A stretch of 56,071 bases of DNA from Chlamydiae bacterium RIFCSPLOWO2_12_FULL_45_20 (GCA_001796285.1 MGMD01000019.1:1-56071), one strand, 5' to 3'; positions 7,435 through 17,622 are shown, numbered from the stretch's first letter. The notes: generated from the sequence alone by a model not told the origin. Numbers and translations: made by a program.

Positions 7435-8715
7435 ATGCTTGATTTAAAAGAGCTTCGAAAAGATCCGGTTCAAGCGGAACAAAAACTGAAAAACAAGCTG
7501 CCAGAGGCCTCGCTTCCTCCTATCTTGGCGCTGGACGAAAAGCTAAGGGCTCAAAAAACAGAAGTGGACGAGCTGAAGGCAAAACGCAACCTCACTTCCA
7601 AGCTCATCGGCCAGCTCAAACAAAAGGGACAGGACCCCTCCTCTGTAATGCAAGAGATGGGCGATATTGGCGACCGAATCGTCCTGCTTGATCAGGAAAT
7701 CGTCGCTCTAGAAAAAAAGCTCAGCGACCTTCTTGCAACCCTGCCCAACCTTCCCATGGATGATGTTCCCGTGTCTCCTAATGCTGCAGATAACGTGTGC
7801 ATTAAAGAATGGGGGAAGAAGCCCCTATTTTCTTTTCCTTTGAAACACCACGTCGAGCTCAATGAGAGACTCCATCTTTTTGATTTTCAAAGGGCAGCTA
7901 AACTCTCGGGAGCAGGTTGGCCGCTTTACGTTGGATTAGGTGCAAGACTCGAGTGGGCATTGCTAAATTATATGCTCCACACACACCGAAAAAAAGGGTT
8001 TACTCAAGTGATCCCTCCCCTTCTGGTCAAACCAGAAGTTATGTACGGCTCAGGACAGCTGCCCAAATTCGAGCGTCAGCTCTACAAAATTACAGACGAG
8101 GATTATGACCTCTATCTCATTCCAACCTCGGAAGTGTCGATCAATGGAATGCATATCGATGAAATTTTAGAAGAGGAAGACTTAAGTCTGAGGTATACCG
8201 CTTATACGCCCTGCTTCCGAAGAGAAGCGGGCGCTGCGGGGTCTCAAGAAAGAGGGCTTATTCGGATGCATCAGTTCAATAAAGTGGAGATGTTTTGCTT
8301 AACCAAGCCTGAAGAGAGTCCTAAAGTCTTTGAAGAAATGCTTCTTTCTGCCGAAGAGATCCTACAGGGTTTGGGGCTGCACTACCGCAACATGCTGCTC
8401 ACTACTGGGGATATGTCGTTTGCTGCAGCAAAAACAGTCGACATCGAAGTATGGCTCCCCGGCCAAAATCGATACATGGAGGTCTCTTCCGTGTCCAACT
8501 GCACAGACTTTCAAGCTCGCCGATCTCAAATCCGCTATCGAAAGAAGGGGGAAAAGCTCGGGTTTGTCCATACTCTCAATGGCTCTGGACTCGCTACCTC
8601 GAGGTTGATGGTTGCCCTTTTGGAAAACAACCAGCAAGAAGATGGCTCTATCCTTGTCCCAAATGTTCTTCACAAGTATTTAGAAGAAGAGATCGAATGC
8701 ATAAAACCGGGATAA
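7435..8715 (+). CDS. serS: Seryl-tRNA synthetase
   Basis: A 426-residue class II synthetase that charges tRNA-Ser. The N-terminal part (1-~110) is the long antiparallel coiled coil that grips the tRNA variable arm. The catalytic core shows TSEVSINGMH (TxE serine-binding loop), motif 2 CFRREAGAAGSQERGLIRMHQFNKVEMF and motif 3 NGSGLATSRLMVALLENNQ. The start at 7435 (MLDLKELRKDP) matches the family; the open frame upstream to 7303 covers the promoter and is not coding. It heads a tight operon with apeB (3-base gap), a VIT-family protein and a P-type ATPase, resembling the serS/CT728/zntA neighbourhood of Chlamydia. Confidence 0.96.
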   Translation: MLDLKELRKDPVQAEQKLKNKLPEASLPPILALDEKLRAQKTEVDELKAKRNLTSKLIGQLKQKGQDPSSVMQEMGDIGDRIVLLDQEIVALEKKLSDLLATLPNLPMDDVPVSPNAADNVCIKEWGKKPLFSFPLKHHVELNERLHLFDFQRAAKLSGAGWPLYVGLGARLEWALLNYMLHTHRKKGFTQVIPPLLVKPEVMYGSGQLPKFERQLYKITDEDYDLYLIPTSEVSINGMHIDEILEEEDLSLRYTAYTPCFRREAGAAGSQERGLIRMHQFNKVEMFCLTKPEESPKVFEEMLLSAEEILQGLGLHYRNMLLTTGDMSFAAAKTVDIEVWLPGQNRYMEVSSVSNCTDFQARRSQIRYRKKGEKLGFVHTLNGSGLATSRLMVALLENNQQEDGSILVPNVLHKYLEEEIECIKPG

Positions 8716-8718
8716 TCA

Positions 8719-9990
8719 ATGCTGGAGAAGTTTGTCCGATTCTTAAACCGCTCTCCAACTGCCTATCACGCCACTCGGGAAATTGGCGCTCTTCTGGCAG
8801 AAGAGCATTTTATCCCTCTTGAGGAACGAGAAAGATGGGAGCTAAAACCTGGCGAAAGCTATTTCGTCACAAGAGAAGACGCTCTTCTAGCCGCCTTTAG
8901 GCTTCCTGAAAAAAAACCCATCTCTCTCACGATTCTCGCCACCCACATCGATAGCCCAGCTTTAAAAATTAAGCCAGAAATACACCATGAGCCGGGCCTA
9001 CTCAACACAGAGCTCTATGGCAGTCCGCTTCTTCACACTTGGCTAGACCGCGATTTGGCTATCGCGGGAAGAATCATCACCCTTGCGAATAACCAAGAGT
9101 GCGAGTCTCACCTTGTTTACCTCGATGATTACCCGGTCATTATTCCCTCTCTTGCCCTTCATCTCGATCGAACAGTCCACGAAAAAGGGCTTCAGATCGA
9201 CAGACAAAACCATTTAAGAGCGGTTTATACGATCGAGCCCAAGGGAACACCGCTTGCTGAATGGCTGTTGAAACACCACTCTTTTAAAGAGCTATTGAGT
9301 GTTGATCTGTTTTTAGTCCCGATGGAAAAGGCTTCCTTTATTGGCCTTCAGAGCGAACTGATCGCATCGTATAGAATCGACAACCTTTCTTCCGCCTTTG
9401 CGGCCCTAGAAGCGCTCATGCAAGCCAAACGAAGGAGCGACGCCATTCAGATGGCCCTCTTTTGGGATCATGAAGAAATCGGCTCAAAGACTTATAGAGG
9501 AGCAGACTCCACATTTGTCGCCGATATTTTAGAACGCATCCGCCCTAGCTACCAGATGGATAGCGAAGATTTATATCGGCTCAAAAGCCGATCCTTTTGC
9601 CTTTCATGCGATGCTGCACATGCTTACCTTCCGAATTTTTCTGATAAATTTGATCCAGAAAACACTCCTTTCATTGGCCAAGGACCCGCGATTAAATATA
9701 GTCCCCGCTACGCTACAACCAGTAGAACTGCAGCCTCTTTGATTCACCTTGCAAAACGGCATCAGATTCCCTTGCAGTCCTATGCAAGCCGCTCTGATAT
9801 CCCATCAGGCAGTACTGTTGGCTCTATGATGTCTGCGAATCTCGGTATTCCGACTGTCGATCTGGGTATTGGCTGCTGGGCGATGCATTCGATTCGAGAA
9901 ACGATGGCCGCCCAAGATGAAATTTGGCTAATCCATCTTTTGCAAAAAGCCCTCGAAGAAGTGCTGATTCATCCTGAGGGAGGCTCGTAA
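8719..9990 (+). CDS. apeB: M18 family aspartyl aminopeptidase
   Basis: A 423-residue metallopeptidase that removes N-terminal acidic residues from peptides. M18 signatures are THIDSPALKIKP (zinc histidine and aspartate), YGSPLLHTWLDRDL, RIDNLSSAFAALEAL (metal aspartate), FWDHEEIGSKTYRGA (catalytic glutamates) and the final GCWAMHSIRETMA (zinc histidine). Length is normal. It follows serS by three bases, and its stop overlaps the next start (TAATG), so the operon is translationally coupled. It probably recycles peptides in the cytoplasm. Confidence 0.92.
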   Translation: MLEKFVRFLNRSPTAYHATREIGALLAEEHFIPLEERERWELKPGESYFVTREDALLAAFRLPEKKPISLTILATHIDSPALKIKPEIHHEPGLLNTELYGSPLLHTWLDRDLAIAGRIITLANNQECESHLVYLDDYPVIIPSLALHLDRTVHEKGLQIDRQNHLRAVYTIEPKGTPLAEWLLKHHSFKELLSVDLFLVPMEKASFIGLQSELIASYRIDNLSSAFAALEALMQAKRRSDAIQMALFWDHEEIGSKTYRGADSTFVADILERIRPSYQMDSEDLYRLKSRSFCLSCDAAHAYLPNFSDKFDPENTPFIGQGPAIKYSPRYATTSRTAASLIHLAKRHQIPLQSYASRSDIPSGSTVGSMMSANLGIPTVDLGIGCWAMHSIRETMAAQDEIWLIHLLQKALEEVLIHPEGGS

Positions 9991-10712
9991 TGCATCAACA
10001 TTTCAAAAAGAAAAACCCTTTGGAACACGTGATCGAAGCAAGAAAAAAAGGGCGTATAGCTTCTTCCGAGACGCACGGTATGGAGCTTCCAGGCCATGTA
10101 GCCGCCGCATCGGACGCTGCCAAGGAAACGACTCTTATCCTCCTCATTCTCTGGGCTCTTTTGGGTATAGAAGACCACTGGTTTATGGTCACGCTCATCG
10201 CTGGCTGGCTCATTTGGAAAGTGGGGAGAAGCGCTATTCTTGGCTGGGCCAGACTGGAAAGACTGCACCGCGTCATCGAAGAGGAGCGTTATGAAATTGA
10301 GCATCACCGCCCCCAAGAAAAAGAGGAACTGAGGGCTCTTTATCAGGCAAAGGGATTTTCAGGAAAACTGCTCAATGAAGTGGTCGACGTCCTCATGGCT
10401 GATGACAATCGGCTCCTGCAAGTCATGCTCGAAGAAGAACTGGGGCTGCATTTAGAATCTTATGAACATCCTCTCAAGCAGGCCTCTGGAGCTCTGATCG
10501 GTGTAGCGGGAGCTACCCTCATTATGTCCTTCGGGCTCTTCTTTCTCCCGAATTGGGGTCCTCCTTTATGCGCGCTTGTGACCATCGCCCTGTCTGCTGG
10601 AGGAGCTGCCCAAGCAGAGAAAAGATCGGTGTTACCCGCTGTCATTTGGAACCTGGCCGTCGCAACACTCGCTGCAAGTAGCGCTCATCTCTTAGCTGCA
10701 CTGTTGCTATGA
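9990..10712 (+). CDS. VIT1/CCC1-family membrane protein (candidate Fe/Mn transporter)
   Basis: A 240-residue membrane protein. Segments are a polar N-terminus, SDAAKETTLILLILWALLGI and HWFMVTLIAGWLIWKVG as the first membrane pair, a cytoplasmic domain rich in Glu and His (residues ~88-155: EEERYEIEHHRPQEKEELRALYQAKG ... MLEEELGL), then three more hydrophobic stretches. The E-rich intervening domain with the RALYQAKGFSG pattern is typical of VIT/CCC1 iron-manganese transporters. It overlaps the P-type ATPase start by 4 bases (ATGA). In Chlamydia the neighbour of the metal ATPase is likewise a small membrane protein (CT728). Together they suggest a transition-metal homeostasis pair. Confidence 0.75.
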   Translation: MHQHFKKKNPLEHVIEARKKGRIASSETHGMELPGHVAAASDAAKETTLILLILWALLGIEDHWFMVTLIAGWLIWKVGRSAILGWARLERLHRVIEEERYEIEHHRPQEKEELRALYQAKGFSGKLLNEVVDVLMADDNRLLQVMLEEELGLHLESYEHPLKQASGALIGVAGATLIMSFGLFFLPNWGPPLCALVTIALSAGGAAQAEKRSVLPAVIWNLAVATLAASSAHLLAALLL

Positions 10713-12568
10713 AGCCGTATGTATTTGACGAATTTTTCTCTTCGGGAAGAGCAGAAACTATCAGTCCTTTCCTCACCCCAACCTCAAGAAAATGGGGGAA
10801 ACACCTTTCGTTACGAAGCGCGCTACTATCTTTGACCTTACTCGCCTTTGCCTTTTCTTTTTCTTGGTTCAGCCGAGATCTTTCCTTACTTTTTTTGTTG
10901 ATGGTCTATTTTCTTTCTGGCACGCCGGCCCTCATCAACTCCCTTCACGACCTGAAAAATTTAGAACTCAATATTGACGTTCTAATGACACTTGCAGCCT
11001 TTGTTGCCGTCGCCATCGATAGTGCTCTTGAAGGAGCCCTTCTTCTTGTTCTTTTTGAGCTCTCGCACGGCATGGAAGATGCTGTCTCATCGAAGGCCCG
11101 TTCAGCTCTCCATAACCTCAATCACATTGCCCCCAAATTTGCCCATATGCTCGACCAAGAAGGTATTTTTTATGAAAAGTCTGTTCGAGAAATTCAGGTA
11201 GGCGAGATTCTCTTCGTAAAGAATGGAGAAATCATCCCCCTTGATGGTGTCATCATCCAGGGGACCTCTTCTTTAAACCTTGTACACCTCACTGGAGAAA
11301 GCCTGCCGATCTCCAAAACCATAGGCGATACCGTGCCTGCAGGAGCTCGTAACCTGGAAGCTGCCCTCACCATCCAGGTAACGAAGACCAGCTCTGACTC
11401 GACCCTTTCCCGCGTGGTCAAACTCATTACTGAAGCCCAGGAAGCCAAGCCGCGTCTTCAGCAATGGCTCGACCGTTTTGGGAAACGATATGCGACCAGC
11501 ATCATTGCACTCACCTTCCTTTTTGCTATAGGGCTTCCTTTCCTCCGTTCCATGAGCTATTTTGGCCATGAGGGGGCCCTCTATCGCGCCCTGGCGTTTC
11601 TCATCGCAGCCTCTCCTTGTGCGCTCATTATCGCGACACCGACGGCCTACTTAAGTGCCATTAGCGCCTCCGCCCGAAAAGGGATCCTCCTCAAGGGAGG
11701 AATGACCCTCGATGCCCTTGCAAGCTGCAACCTCATCGCATTTGACAAAACGGGTACTCTTACAACAGGCCAACTGCAATGCAAAACCACAGACATTCCT
11801 GATGACATGCTCGCTATTGCCTACGGTCTAGAAAGAAACGTTGTTCACCCGATCGCAACCGCCATCTGCCATCTAGCCCAAGAAAAACGGATCCTTCCTG
11901 CTGTAGTGACAGAATTCAGAGCGATCCCAGGCTTTGGGATGGAAGGAATCATCGATGGGGAAAAAGCCGTTTTAGGAAGACCGAAAAAACATGCGAAAAG
12001 GGGGGTTCTTGCCTTTTTAGAATATCGCGATCAAACGTATCTGTTTGAGTTTTCAGATCAAGTGCGGGAAAATATGCAAGAATTGATTCAGAGCCTCCCA
12101 CTCCAAGCCATCATGCTCACAGGAGATCATGAAGCGAGCGCACAAACCGTAGCGCAAGCGGTCGGCATTGACCAAGTGTTTGCGAACCTCCTTCCTGAAG
12201 ACAAACTAGACAAAGTCGCTCTTCTTTCAGAACAAGGACTGGCCATGGTGGGAGACGGGATCAATGATGCGCCTGCCTTAGCCCGCGCGACGGTAGGTAT
12301 CTCTTTAGGCAGAATTGGAAGCGCAACAGCAGTCGATGCGTCAGACGTAGTTCTTTTGACGGATGATCTCCACCAACTCACCTGGCTATTTAAAAAGTCG
12401 AAAAAGACGGGCCGTATTGTCAAAGAGAATATTACGCTGGCGCTTCTTGTGATTCTCTTGACGACCACCCCCGCTCTTTTGGGCTACATTCCTCTTTGGT
12501 TGGCTGTAATCCTGCACGAAGGGGGCACTGTCCTCGTCGGCCTTAATAGCCTGAGGCTTCTGCGCTAA
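10709..12568 (+). CDS. P1B-type metal ATPase with an SPC motif (P1B-4-like)
   Basis: A 619-residue heavy-metal P-type ATPase. Motifs are TGES (195-198), SPC (302-304), DKTGT with the phosphorylated Asp (346-350), VVHP (near 383), MVGDGINDAP (near 511) and HEGGT in the last helix (near 603). There is no N-terminal metal-binding domain. Chlamydial homologues are usually labelled ZntA, but zinc/cadmium pumps (P1B-2) carry CPC. SPC plus HEGGT is the signature of the P1B-4 subgroup, which exports Fe(II), Co(II) or similar ions. The adjacent VIT-family gene, with a 4-base overlap, supports an iron/manganese/cobalt role, which is an inference. Confidence 0.9.
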   Translation: MKPYVFDEFFSSGRAETISPFLTPTSRKWGKHLSLRSALLSLTLLAFAFSFSWFSRDLSLLFLLMVYFLSGTPALINSLHDLKNLELNIDVLMTLAAFVAVAIDSALEGALLLVLFELSHGMEDAVSSKARSALHNLNHIAPKFAHMLDQEGIFYEKSVREIQVGEILFVKNGEIIPLDGVIIQGTSSLNLVHLTGESLPISKTIGDTVPAGARNLEAALTIQVTKTSSDSTLSRVVKLITEAQEAKPRLQQWLDRFGKRYATSIIALTFLFAIGLPFLRSMSYFGHEGALYRALAFLIAASPCALIIATPTAYLSAISASARKGILLKGGMTLDALASCNLIAFDKTGTLTTGQLQCKTTDIPDDMLAIAYGLERNVVHPIATAICHLAQEKRILPAVVTEFRAIPGFGMEGIIDGEKAVLGRPKKHAKRGVLAFLEYRDQTYLFEFSDQVRENMQELIQSLPLQAIMLTGDHEASAQTVAQAVGIDQVFANLLPEDKLDKVALLSEQGLAMVGDGINDAPALARATVGISLGRIGSATAVDASDVVLLTDDLHQLTWLFKKSKKTGRIVKENITLALLVILLTTTPALLGYIPLWLAVILHEGGTVLVGLNSLRLLR

Positions 12569-12574
12569 GGGGGC

Positions 12575-15500
12575 TTAAGGCAGTTCCATTTTTTCTAACA
12601 CTTCTATCAGTTCTTCTCTTGTCAAATAGTGGATTTGATCTTCCGTTCCAATGATGTCTTCGAGTAGTCCTTTTTTCCTTTCGATCATTCCATGGATATG
12701 CTCTTCGATGGTATTTTTTGTAACCAGCTTAAAGACTTGCACGCCTCGATTCTGTCCGATTCTATGCACGCGGTCGGTGGCCTGATTCTCTTTGGCTGGA
12801 TTCCACCAGCGGTCATAATGGATCACGATGCTTGCAACCGTAAGATCAATGCCAACGCCCGCAGCGAGAAGTGACGCAACAAAGACAAAACATTCCGGAT
12901 CTTCTCGGAAGCGCCGCAGCTGTTCAGGCCGATTTTTCGTCGAGCCTTTAATACCGGCAAATCCTATCCCCTTTTTCTTCAAGTAAGACTCAATGATTTT
13001 TAACATATCCAAGTATTGAGAAAAGACAACCACTTTTTGGCCGCTATCGTAAGCCTCTTGCATCAACTCCACGAACAGGTCCCATTTCCCGGACGAATGC
13101 TTGTGAAACCTATGTACATCATCCAAAACAAGAGCCGGGTGATTACAAATCTGCTTTAAAGTAGAAAGGGCGGAAAAAATATGCACAAATGGGATGGGTT
13201 TATTCCTATCTTTCAGATCGCTGACAATCGTGTGTTTCATCCTGATTGCCATGTCTCGGTAGAGTTTTTTCTGCTCTTCGCTTAAATCGGCATAGGCGAT
13301 CTCTTCTATTTTTTCAGGAAGGTCCTTTAAGACATCGCCCTTCTTCCTTCGCAAAAGGAAAGGTTTTACCAAGTGGCCTAGTAGCTCTTTTTTCTCTTGA
13401 TCCTGATGTTTTTCAATGGGGTTTACAAATAGGTCGCGAAAGATCGGGTCAGGAGGCATATAGGAAGGAAGGACAACATCGATCAAGGATTTTAGCTCGC
13501 GGATCCGATTTTCAATAGGAGTGCCGGTCAGACCTAAGCGCATCTCTGCCTGAATGGCCCGAAGAGCTTTATGGGTCTGCGACACGTGGTTTTTCGCAAT
13601 CTGAATCTCATCGTAAATAGCGATTTCAAAGCGGTAAGCTCTTAAATTTTCTTTGCCGGTCCGCATAATTCCATAAGAGGTTAAAAGAAGATCATATTCC
13701 TCTTCAAAATGGCTGAGCGTCCTTTCATGACCATAAAAGGTCAAGACACGAACCTCTGGCAAAAAGCGCCCTAAAAGTTCTTGCCAATGGTAAATCACAG
13801 AGGTTGGACAAATGACGATATATTTATTTTGCCTCTCCTCATCTTCATGAAAGACCGATGCCAAAAGTGCCATCGCCTGATGCGTCTTTCCCAGCCCCAT
13901 GTCATCGCAAAGAAGACCCGAAAGTCCGTGAGAATAGAGAAACCAAAGCCATTTCAACCCTTCCTCTTGATAGGGTCTTAAGGTTGCTTTCAGTCTAGAG
14001 ATATCGAGAGTTCGGTCTGTTTCTAAACGGTTTAACTCCTCCAAAAACTGCTTCATCTCAGGTTCTTCAGGCTCTTCGATTTGTTCAAAAACGCTCAGCC
14101 GAATCCACTCCAACGTGCTGAGTCTTATCAGCCCTTTTTTTTGATCCAACCGCTTTTTAGACAGTTGGCGGATCCAACTGAAGCGCGGTTCTTTGAGATA
14201 CAGTAGTCCCGCACGCGAAAAAAGATGTCTTTTTTTCTGTTGCAACGCCTCCCAAATCGAAAATACATCAATCCGACCTATTTCTGAGTCATAAGCAAGA
14301 TCTAAAAACCACTCTTTGCCCTTTTTCCTTTTGCTTGGTATGATCTTGTGAATTTTTAGCTTCAGCTCCTTGGGAACAACAAGCCTCGGATCGATGTTCA
14401 ATATGTACCGTTTTAATGGCTCTAGTTCGTACGCCAAAAAAGCTAATTCTTGAGAAGCTTGGATCTCCACTTTGCCCGCATATCTTTCAGGCAATCGATT
14501 CGCCGAGGGAATCTCAAAAAACCCCTCACCTTCCAAGTAGTAAAAATCCCCAAAACGACGAAGTTTCCTTGGATCGATGTCTGGAGCATATTCGACATGG
14601 GGGGAAAGAGTAATAAGCCCCTCGCTGCTTAAACTTACGTTGAGTCCCATGTGGCGGATGGGTTGCCGATCTGTATAAAAATGGTGCACCTGTTCGAGTT
14701 CTTCTTTATGGCTGGCAAGAAACTCTGAGACTGCCTCTTTAGGAATTTTGAGTCCCGGATGTAGAGGCAGTCGAGCCCTAGACTCTTTTTTGATGTAAAA
14801 ACCTTGTCCTTTGATGTAAACCCATTCGTCAAAATGGTGCGTCTCTTCATAATTTTCAGGGAAGTTCAGCTCTGCATCGAAAATCAGTTGTTCTTGATCG
14901 CTTAAGCGGTAAGTCAAATGGGACTCTAAACTGCCTAAGTGCGTGGTAAATCCAGGAAAATGATGAAGCCAAACGCGATGGCGGTTGATAAAATCTGCCA
15001 CTTCGGCCCTGAGGATCACCTTTTCTTTTTCCTCATGAAACCAATCAAAAAGTTCATAAAAACCTTTATCTGGTACATACACCCACGGGAAAAAACAGGC
15101 AGCGCGGTGAGATTGCATATCGCCAATCGCCTCAACATAAAGTTCTATATGGAAGTTTAAGTCCCGGTCAAAGTGAAGGTAATATTGACATTTTTTTTTC
15201 TCGGCATGGATGGAAATAAACTGGCTTAAAAGCTTGGTCGAATGAGAAAGGGTCAGCGCCACGCGCTCCGGTCCAATGAGAGACGCTTCTAAAAATGGAT
15301 CACGCCTGTGGCGATAAAAACCTACTCCTTGCTTATAATTCCAGTCTCCCATCGGAACCCCTGCATCACACTCCTCTTTACTACGATGAGTGACAAGAAA
15401 AGAATGCAAAATCTCATCATATACGACCTTCTCAATCGATGCATCCTCCTCATCAAATACCTGTAGCGGGCTTCGCACTGTCGCTAAAGACGGGATAATC

Positions 15501-16240
15501 CAAGGCCAATTCACCTCGAAAATATGGACAAAGAGATGATAGTCTTTAAAAAGAACGCGTAAAGAATGAGGCAAAGGATCTCCTGCAAAAAGGATCTCAT
15601 ATTTTTCTTCCGCCATCATGTATTTTGCTAAATCAGACCAGAAGGAAAGCTCGTAGCGCAGGGTATGGCTAGGATGCCCCGCTCGATAAGCTTCGATTTC
15701 TTCTAGAGGAAGATTAGAGAATTTGATCGATGTCTCTTCTGTCTCGGCGGGGCGGTTTTCTAAAATTGCTTCGAGCTTCTTTCCCCCTTTTTCTGTAATC
15801 GGATGAATGGAAAAAAGGATATTTTTCTCTTTGGACTCCGCAAAATAAGAGCCATCTTCCCCTTTTTGTATGCACTCGACCCCGTAGCCATGCCGCTTAC
15901 TGGCCATCTGCAACAGACGATTCCAGAAGGACCTTTTAAAACGAATATGGAGGGGCTCATCCGTGCCATCAAAAATTTTCAAATAGCTAGCCGCAAGATG
16001 AGCACACCCGAGCCCGCTTTCAGAAGTGCTACAACTACAAAAAAAGTCGGTGACCTCGCCGTCATCCTTCATTTGAATAAAAGGGAAAACCTTCTTTTTC
16101 CCTTTTTCCTGGATTTCTAGCTGATAAGTGCCTCGAGAAAAGAGCAGTTCTTTCATCGCATAAGACGCGATCAATCCTTGAGCTGGAGACAGATACTCCG
16201 CGACAAAGGCTGGGCTTTTTCGATCCATGAGAAATCTCAA
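12575..16240 (-). CDS. Snf2/SWI2-family helicase with N-terminal SWIM zinc finger
   Basis: A 1221-residue protein. A SWIM finger (CSCSTSESGLGCAHLAA, about residues 68-84) is followed by a long family-specific middle region and the two RecA-like lobes at the C-terminus. Motif I is CDDMGLGKTHQAM, motif II is YDEIQ instead of DEAH/DEGH, motif III is RLGLTGTPIENR, motif V is ASLLAAGVGIDLT and motif VI is QATDRVHRIGQ. It should be a DNA-dependent ATPase that translocates on double-stranded DNA and may remodel protein-DNA complexes, possibly with chlamydial histone-like proteins (inference). All Chlamydiae carry one or two relatives (CT555/CT708). An alternative ATG lies at 16228. It converges with the P-type ATPase gene. 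Confidence 0.9.
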   Translation of the reverse strand: MRFLMDRKSPAFVAEYLSPAQGLIASYAMKELLFSRGTYQLEIQEKGKKKVFPFIQMKDDGEVTDFFCSCSTSESGLGCAHLAASYLKIFDGTDEPLHIRFKRSFWNRLLQMASKRHGYGVECIQKGEDGSYFAESKEKNILFSIHPITEKGGKKLEAILENRPAETEETSIKFSNLPLEEIEAYRAGHPSHTLRYELSFWSDLAKYMMAEEKYEILFAGDPLPHSLRVLFKDYHLFVHIFEVNWPWIIPSLATVRSPLQVFDEEDASIEKVVYDEILHSFLVTHRSKEECDAGVPMGDWNYKQGVGFYRHRRDPFLEASLIGPERVALTLSHSTKLLSQFISIHAEKKKCQYYLHFDRDLNFHIELYVEAIGDMQSHRAACFFPWVYVPDKGFYELFDWFHEEKEKVILRAEVADFINRHRVWLHHFPGFTTHLGSLESHLTYRLSDQEQLIFDAELNFPENYEETHHFDEWVYIKGQGFYIKKESRARLPLHPGLKIPKEAVSEFLASHKEELEQVHHFYTDRQPIRHMGLNVSLSSEGLITLSPHVEYAPDIDPRKLRRFGDFYYLEGEGFFEIPSANRLPERYAGKVEIQASQELAFLAYELEPLKRYILNIDPRLVVPKELKLKIHKIIPSKRKKGKEWFLDLAYDSEIGRIDVFSIWEALQQKKRHLFSRAGLLYLKEPRFSWIRQLSKKRLDQKKGLIRLSTLEWIRLSVFEQIEEPEEPEMKQFLEELNRLETDRTLDISRLKATLRPYQEEGLKWLWFLYSHGLSGLLCDDMGLGKTHQAMALLASVFHEDEERQNKYIVICPTSVIYHWQELLGRFLPEVRVLTFYGHERTLSHFEEEYDLLLTSYGIMRTGKENLRAYRFEIAIYDEIQIAKNHVSQTHKALRAIQAEMRLGLTGTPIENRIRELKSLIDVVLPSYMPPDPIFRDLFVNPIEKHQDQEKKELLGHLVKPFLLRRKKGDVLKDLPEKIEEIAYADLSEEQKKLYRDMAIRMKHTIVSDLKDRNKPIPFVHIFSALSTLKQICNHPALVLDDVHRFHKHSSGKWDLFVELMQEAYDSGQKVVVFSQYLDMLKIIESYLKKKGIGFAGIKGSTKNRPEQLRRFREDPECFVFVASLLAAGVGIDLTVASIVIHYDRWWNPAKENQATDRVHRIGQNRGVQVFKLVTKNTIEEHIHGMIERKKGLLEDIIGTEDQIHYLTREELIEVLEKMELP

Positions 16241-16307
16241 AGGCCCATTTCGTTAGGGGCCTTCTTCTCATTGTATCCGGTAACTCCTGTTCCTGTCTAT
16301 GCAAGGT

Positions 16308-17039
16308 CTATTCGCAAGCGCCTTCAAAAACAAAAGTCGCAGGCCCTATCATGAGCATCCTTCCCTGAACAATCTGAACTTCCATCACTCCGCCGGCAAA
16401 GTGGAGAAACATCGGACTGGGCACCCCATGTACTTGATGAGCCACTACTGCCACCGCACAGGCCCCTGTACCACAGGCCAAAGTCTCCCCCTCAACACCC
16501 CTCTCGTAGGTACGCACCTTGAGCGTCGCTAAATCGACAAAGTTCACATTCACGCCCTCAGGCCAAAAAAGCACGTGATTCCGGATTTCGGAAGCCTGTT
16601 CAAAGCCTCCGCCAAACAAAACCGCGTGAGGCACGCCCGTATTGAGGAGAAACACTTCTCGATCGTGGATAGCCACTTTTTTTATCTCAGGCACCGCGCC
16701 CATCTCAATAGCCACTCGATCCTGCACAAAAAATCCCGTGACAAGATCTTTACCCACTACAATCTTATTGTAAGCTAATCCCTGATCTTTTAAATATTTA
16801 ACAAAACATCGAAGGCCATTCCCGCACCGTTCTACTTCTTGCCCGTTTGCATTGAAATAGCGCATACGAAAACAGGTTGCATTCGCATTCTGCAACAAAA
16901 TGACCCCATCCGCCCCCACCCCCGTGTGACGATGGCAAAGTCTTGGAACAAGACTGAGATCAAACGTTTGCGCCCGATCATCAATGATGATAAAGTCGTT
17001 GCCTGCTCCTTGATACTTATGAAAGGAAAGCTTCGACAT
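16308..17039 (-). CDS. dapF: Diaminopimelate epimerase
   Basis: A 243-residue enzyme that epimerises LL- to meso-diaminopimelate for peptidoglycan. The start [16 protein letters not shown], the first catalytic cysteine in [10 protein letters not shown] and the second in [13 protein letters not shown] are all present. Length is at the short end of the family but complete. The gene starts 23 bases inside the end of clpP. In Chlamydia trachomatis the orthologue is also reported to supply D-glutamate in the absence of a glutamate racemase, and it likewise lies beside clpP and glyA. Confidence 0.93.
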   Translation of the reverse strand: MSKLSFHKYQGAGNDFIIIDDRAQTFDLSLVPRLCHRHTGVGADGVILLQNANATCFRMRYFNANGQEVERCGNGLRCFVKYLKDQGLAYNKIVVGKDLVTGFFVQDRVAIEMGAVPEIKKVAIHDREVFLLNTGVPHAVLFGGGFEQASEIRNHVLFWPEGVNVNFVDLATLKVRTYERGVEGETLACGTGACAVAVVAHQVHGVPSPMFLHFAGGVMEVQIVQGRMLMIGPATFVFEGACE

Positions 17040-17622
17040 CTTTCATCGAGGTAATGATTCGGTCGATGAGTCCAAAAGTTTTGGCTTCTTCCGCAGTCAT
17101 CCAGTTGTCCCGATCAATCGCTTTTTCAATTTCCTTACGGGTTCTCCCCGTAGCTTCGACGTAAATGTCAGCAATTTGGTCGCGGGTCTTTAACATCTCT
17201 TTGGCCTGGATCTCCAGATCCGTTGCTTGTCCGCGAATCAGCCCTCCAATGAGGGGTTGATGGATCATGATCCGCGCATTTTTAGTCGCAAAGCGTCTTC
17301 CTTTGCCAGAAACTAAACTCAGTAAAGAACCCATGGAAGCAGCAAGACCCGTCACAAGCGTAACCACTGGTGACGAAAGAAGCTTGATTTGATCCCAGAT
17401 CGCAAACCCAGAGTCCACAGAACCGCCAGGGGAATTAATAATAAAAAGAATCGGTTTTCCTGGATTCTGATGGTCGAGATACCAGAGCTTGCGAATGATG
17501 TCTTTAGCGCTCTCCGAATCGACTTGATCCGATAAGAAGATACGCCGCTTTTCTAAAAGTGCTTGATCCAGTTTGTCATTGATATATTTTGGCAACGGTT
17601 CACGTGTGTCAACGTCTGGCAT
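17017..17622 (-). CDS. clpP: ATP-dependent Clp protease proteolytic subunit
   Basis: A 201-residue serine peptidase. The catalytic serine is in [11 protein letters not shown], the histidine in [11 protein letters not shown], and the aspartate is expected in the [17 protein letters not shown] segment. It assembles into the tetradecameric chamber fed by ClpX or ClpC; Chlamydiae have two ClpP paralogues and this matches the one next to dapF/glyA (CT431 type). The upstream start at 17622 is preceded by AGGGAGAGAAACGATC, a usable ribosome-binding site. It overlaps dapF by 23 bases. Confidence 0.95.
   Translation of the reverse strand: MPDVDTREPLPKYINDKLDQALLEKRRIFLSDQVDSESAKDIIRKLWYLDHQNPGKPILFIINSPGGSVDSGFAIWDQIKLLSSPVVTLVTGLAASMGSLLSLVSGKGRRFATKNARIMIHQPLIGGLIRGQATDLEIQAKEMLKTRDQIADIYVEATGRTRKEIEKAIDRDNWMTAEEAKTFGLIDRIITSMKDVEAFLS

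Noticed and set aside
10709-12568. Simple label as zinc exporter ZntA
   Set aside because: The membrane motif is SPC with HEGGT, not the CPC of P1B-2 zinc/cadmium pumps.
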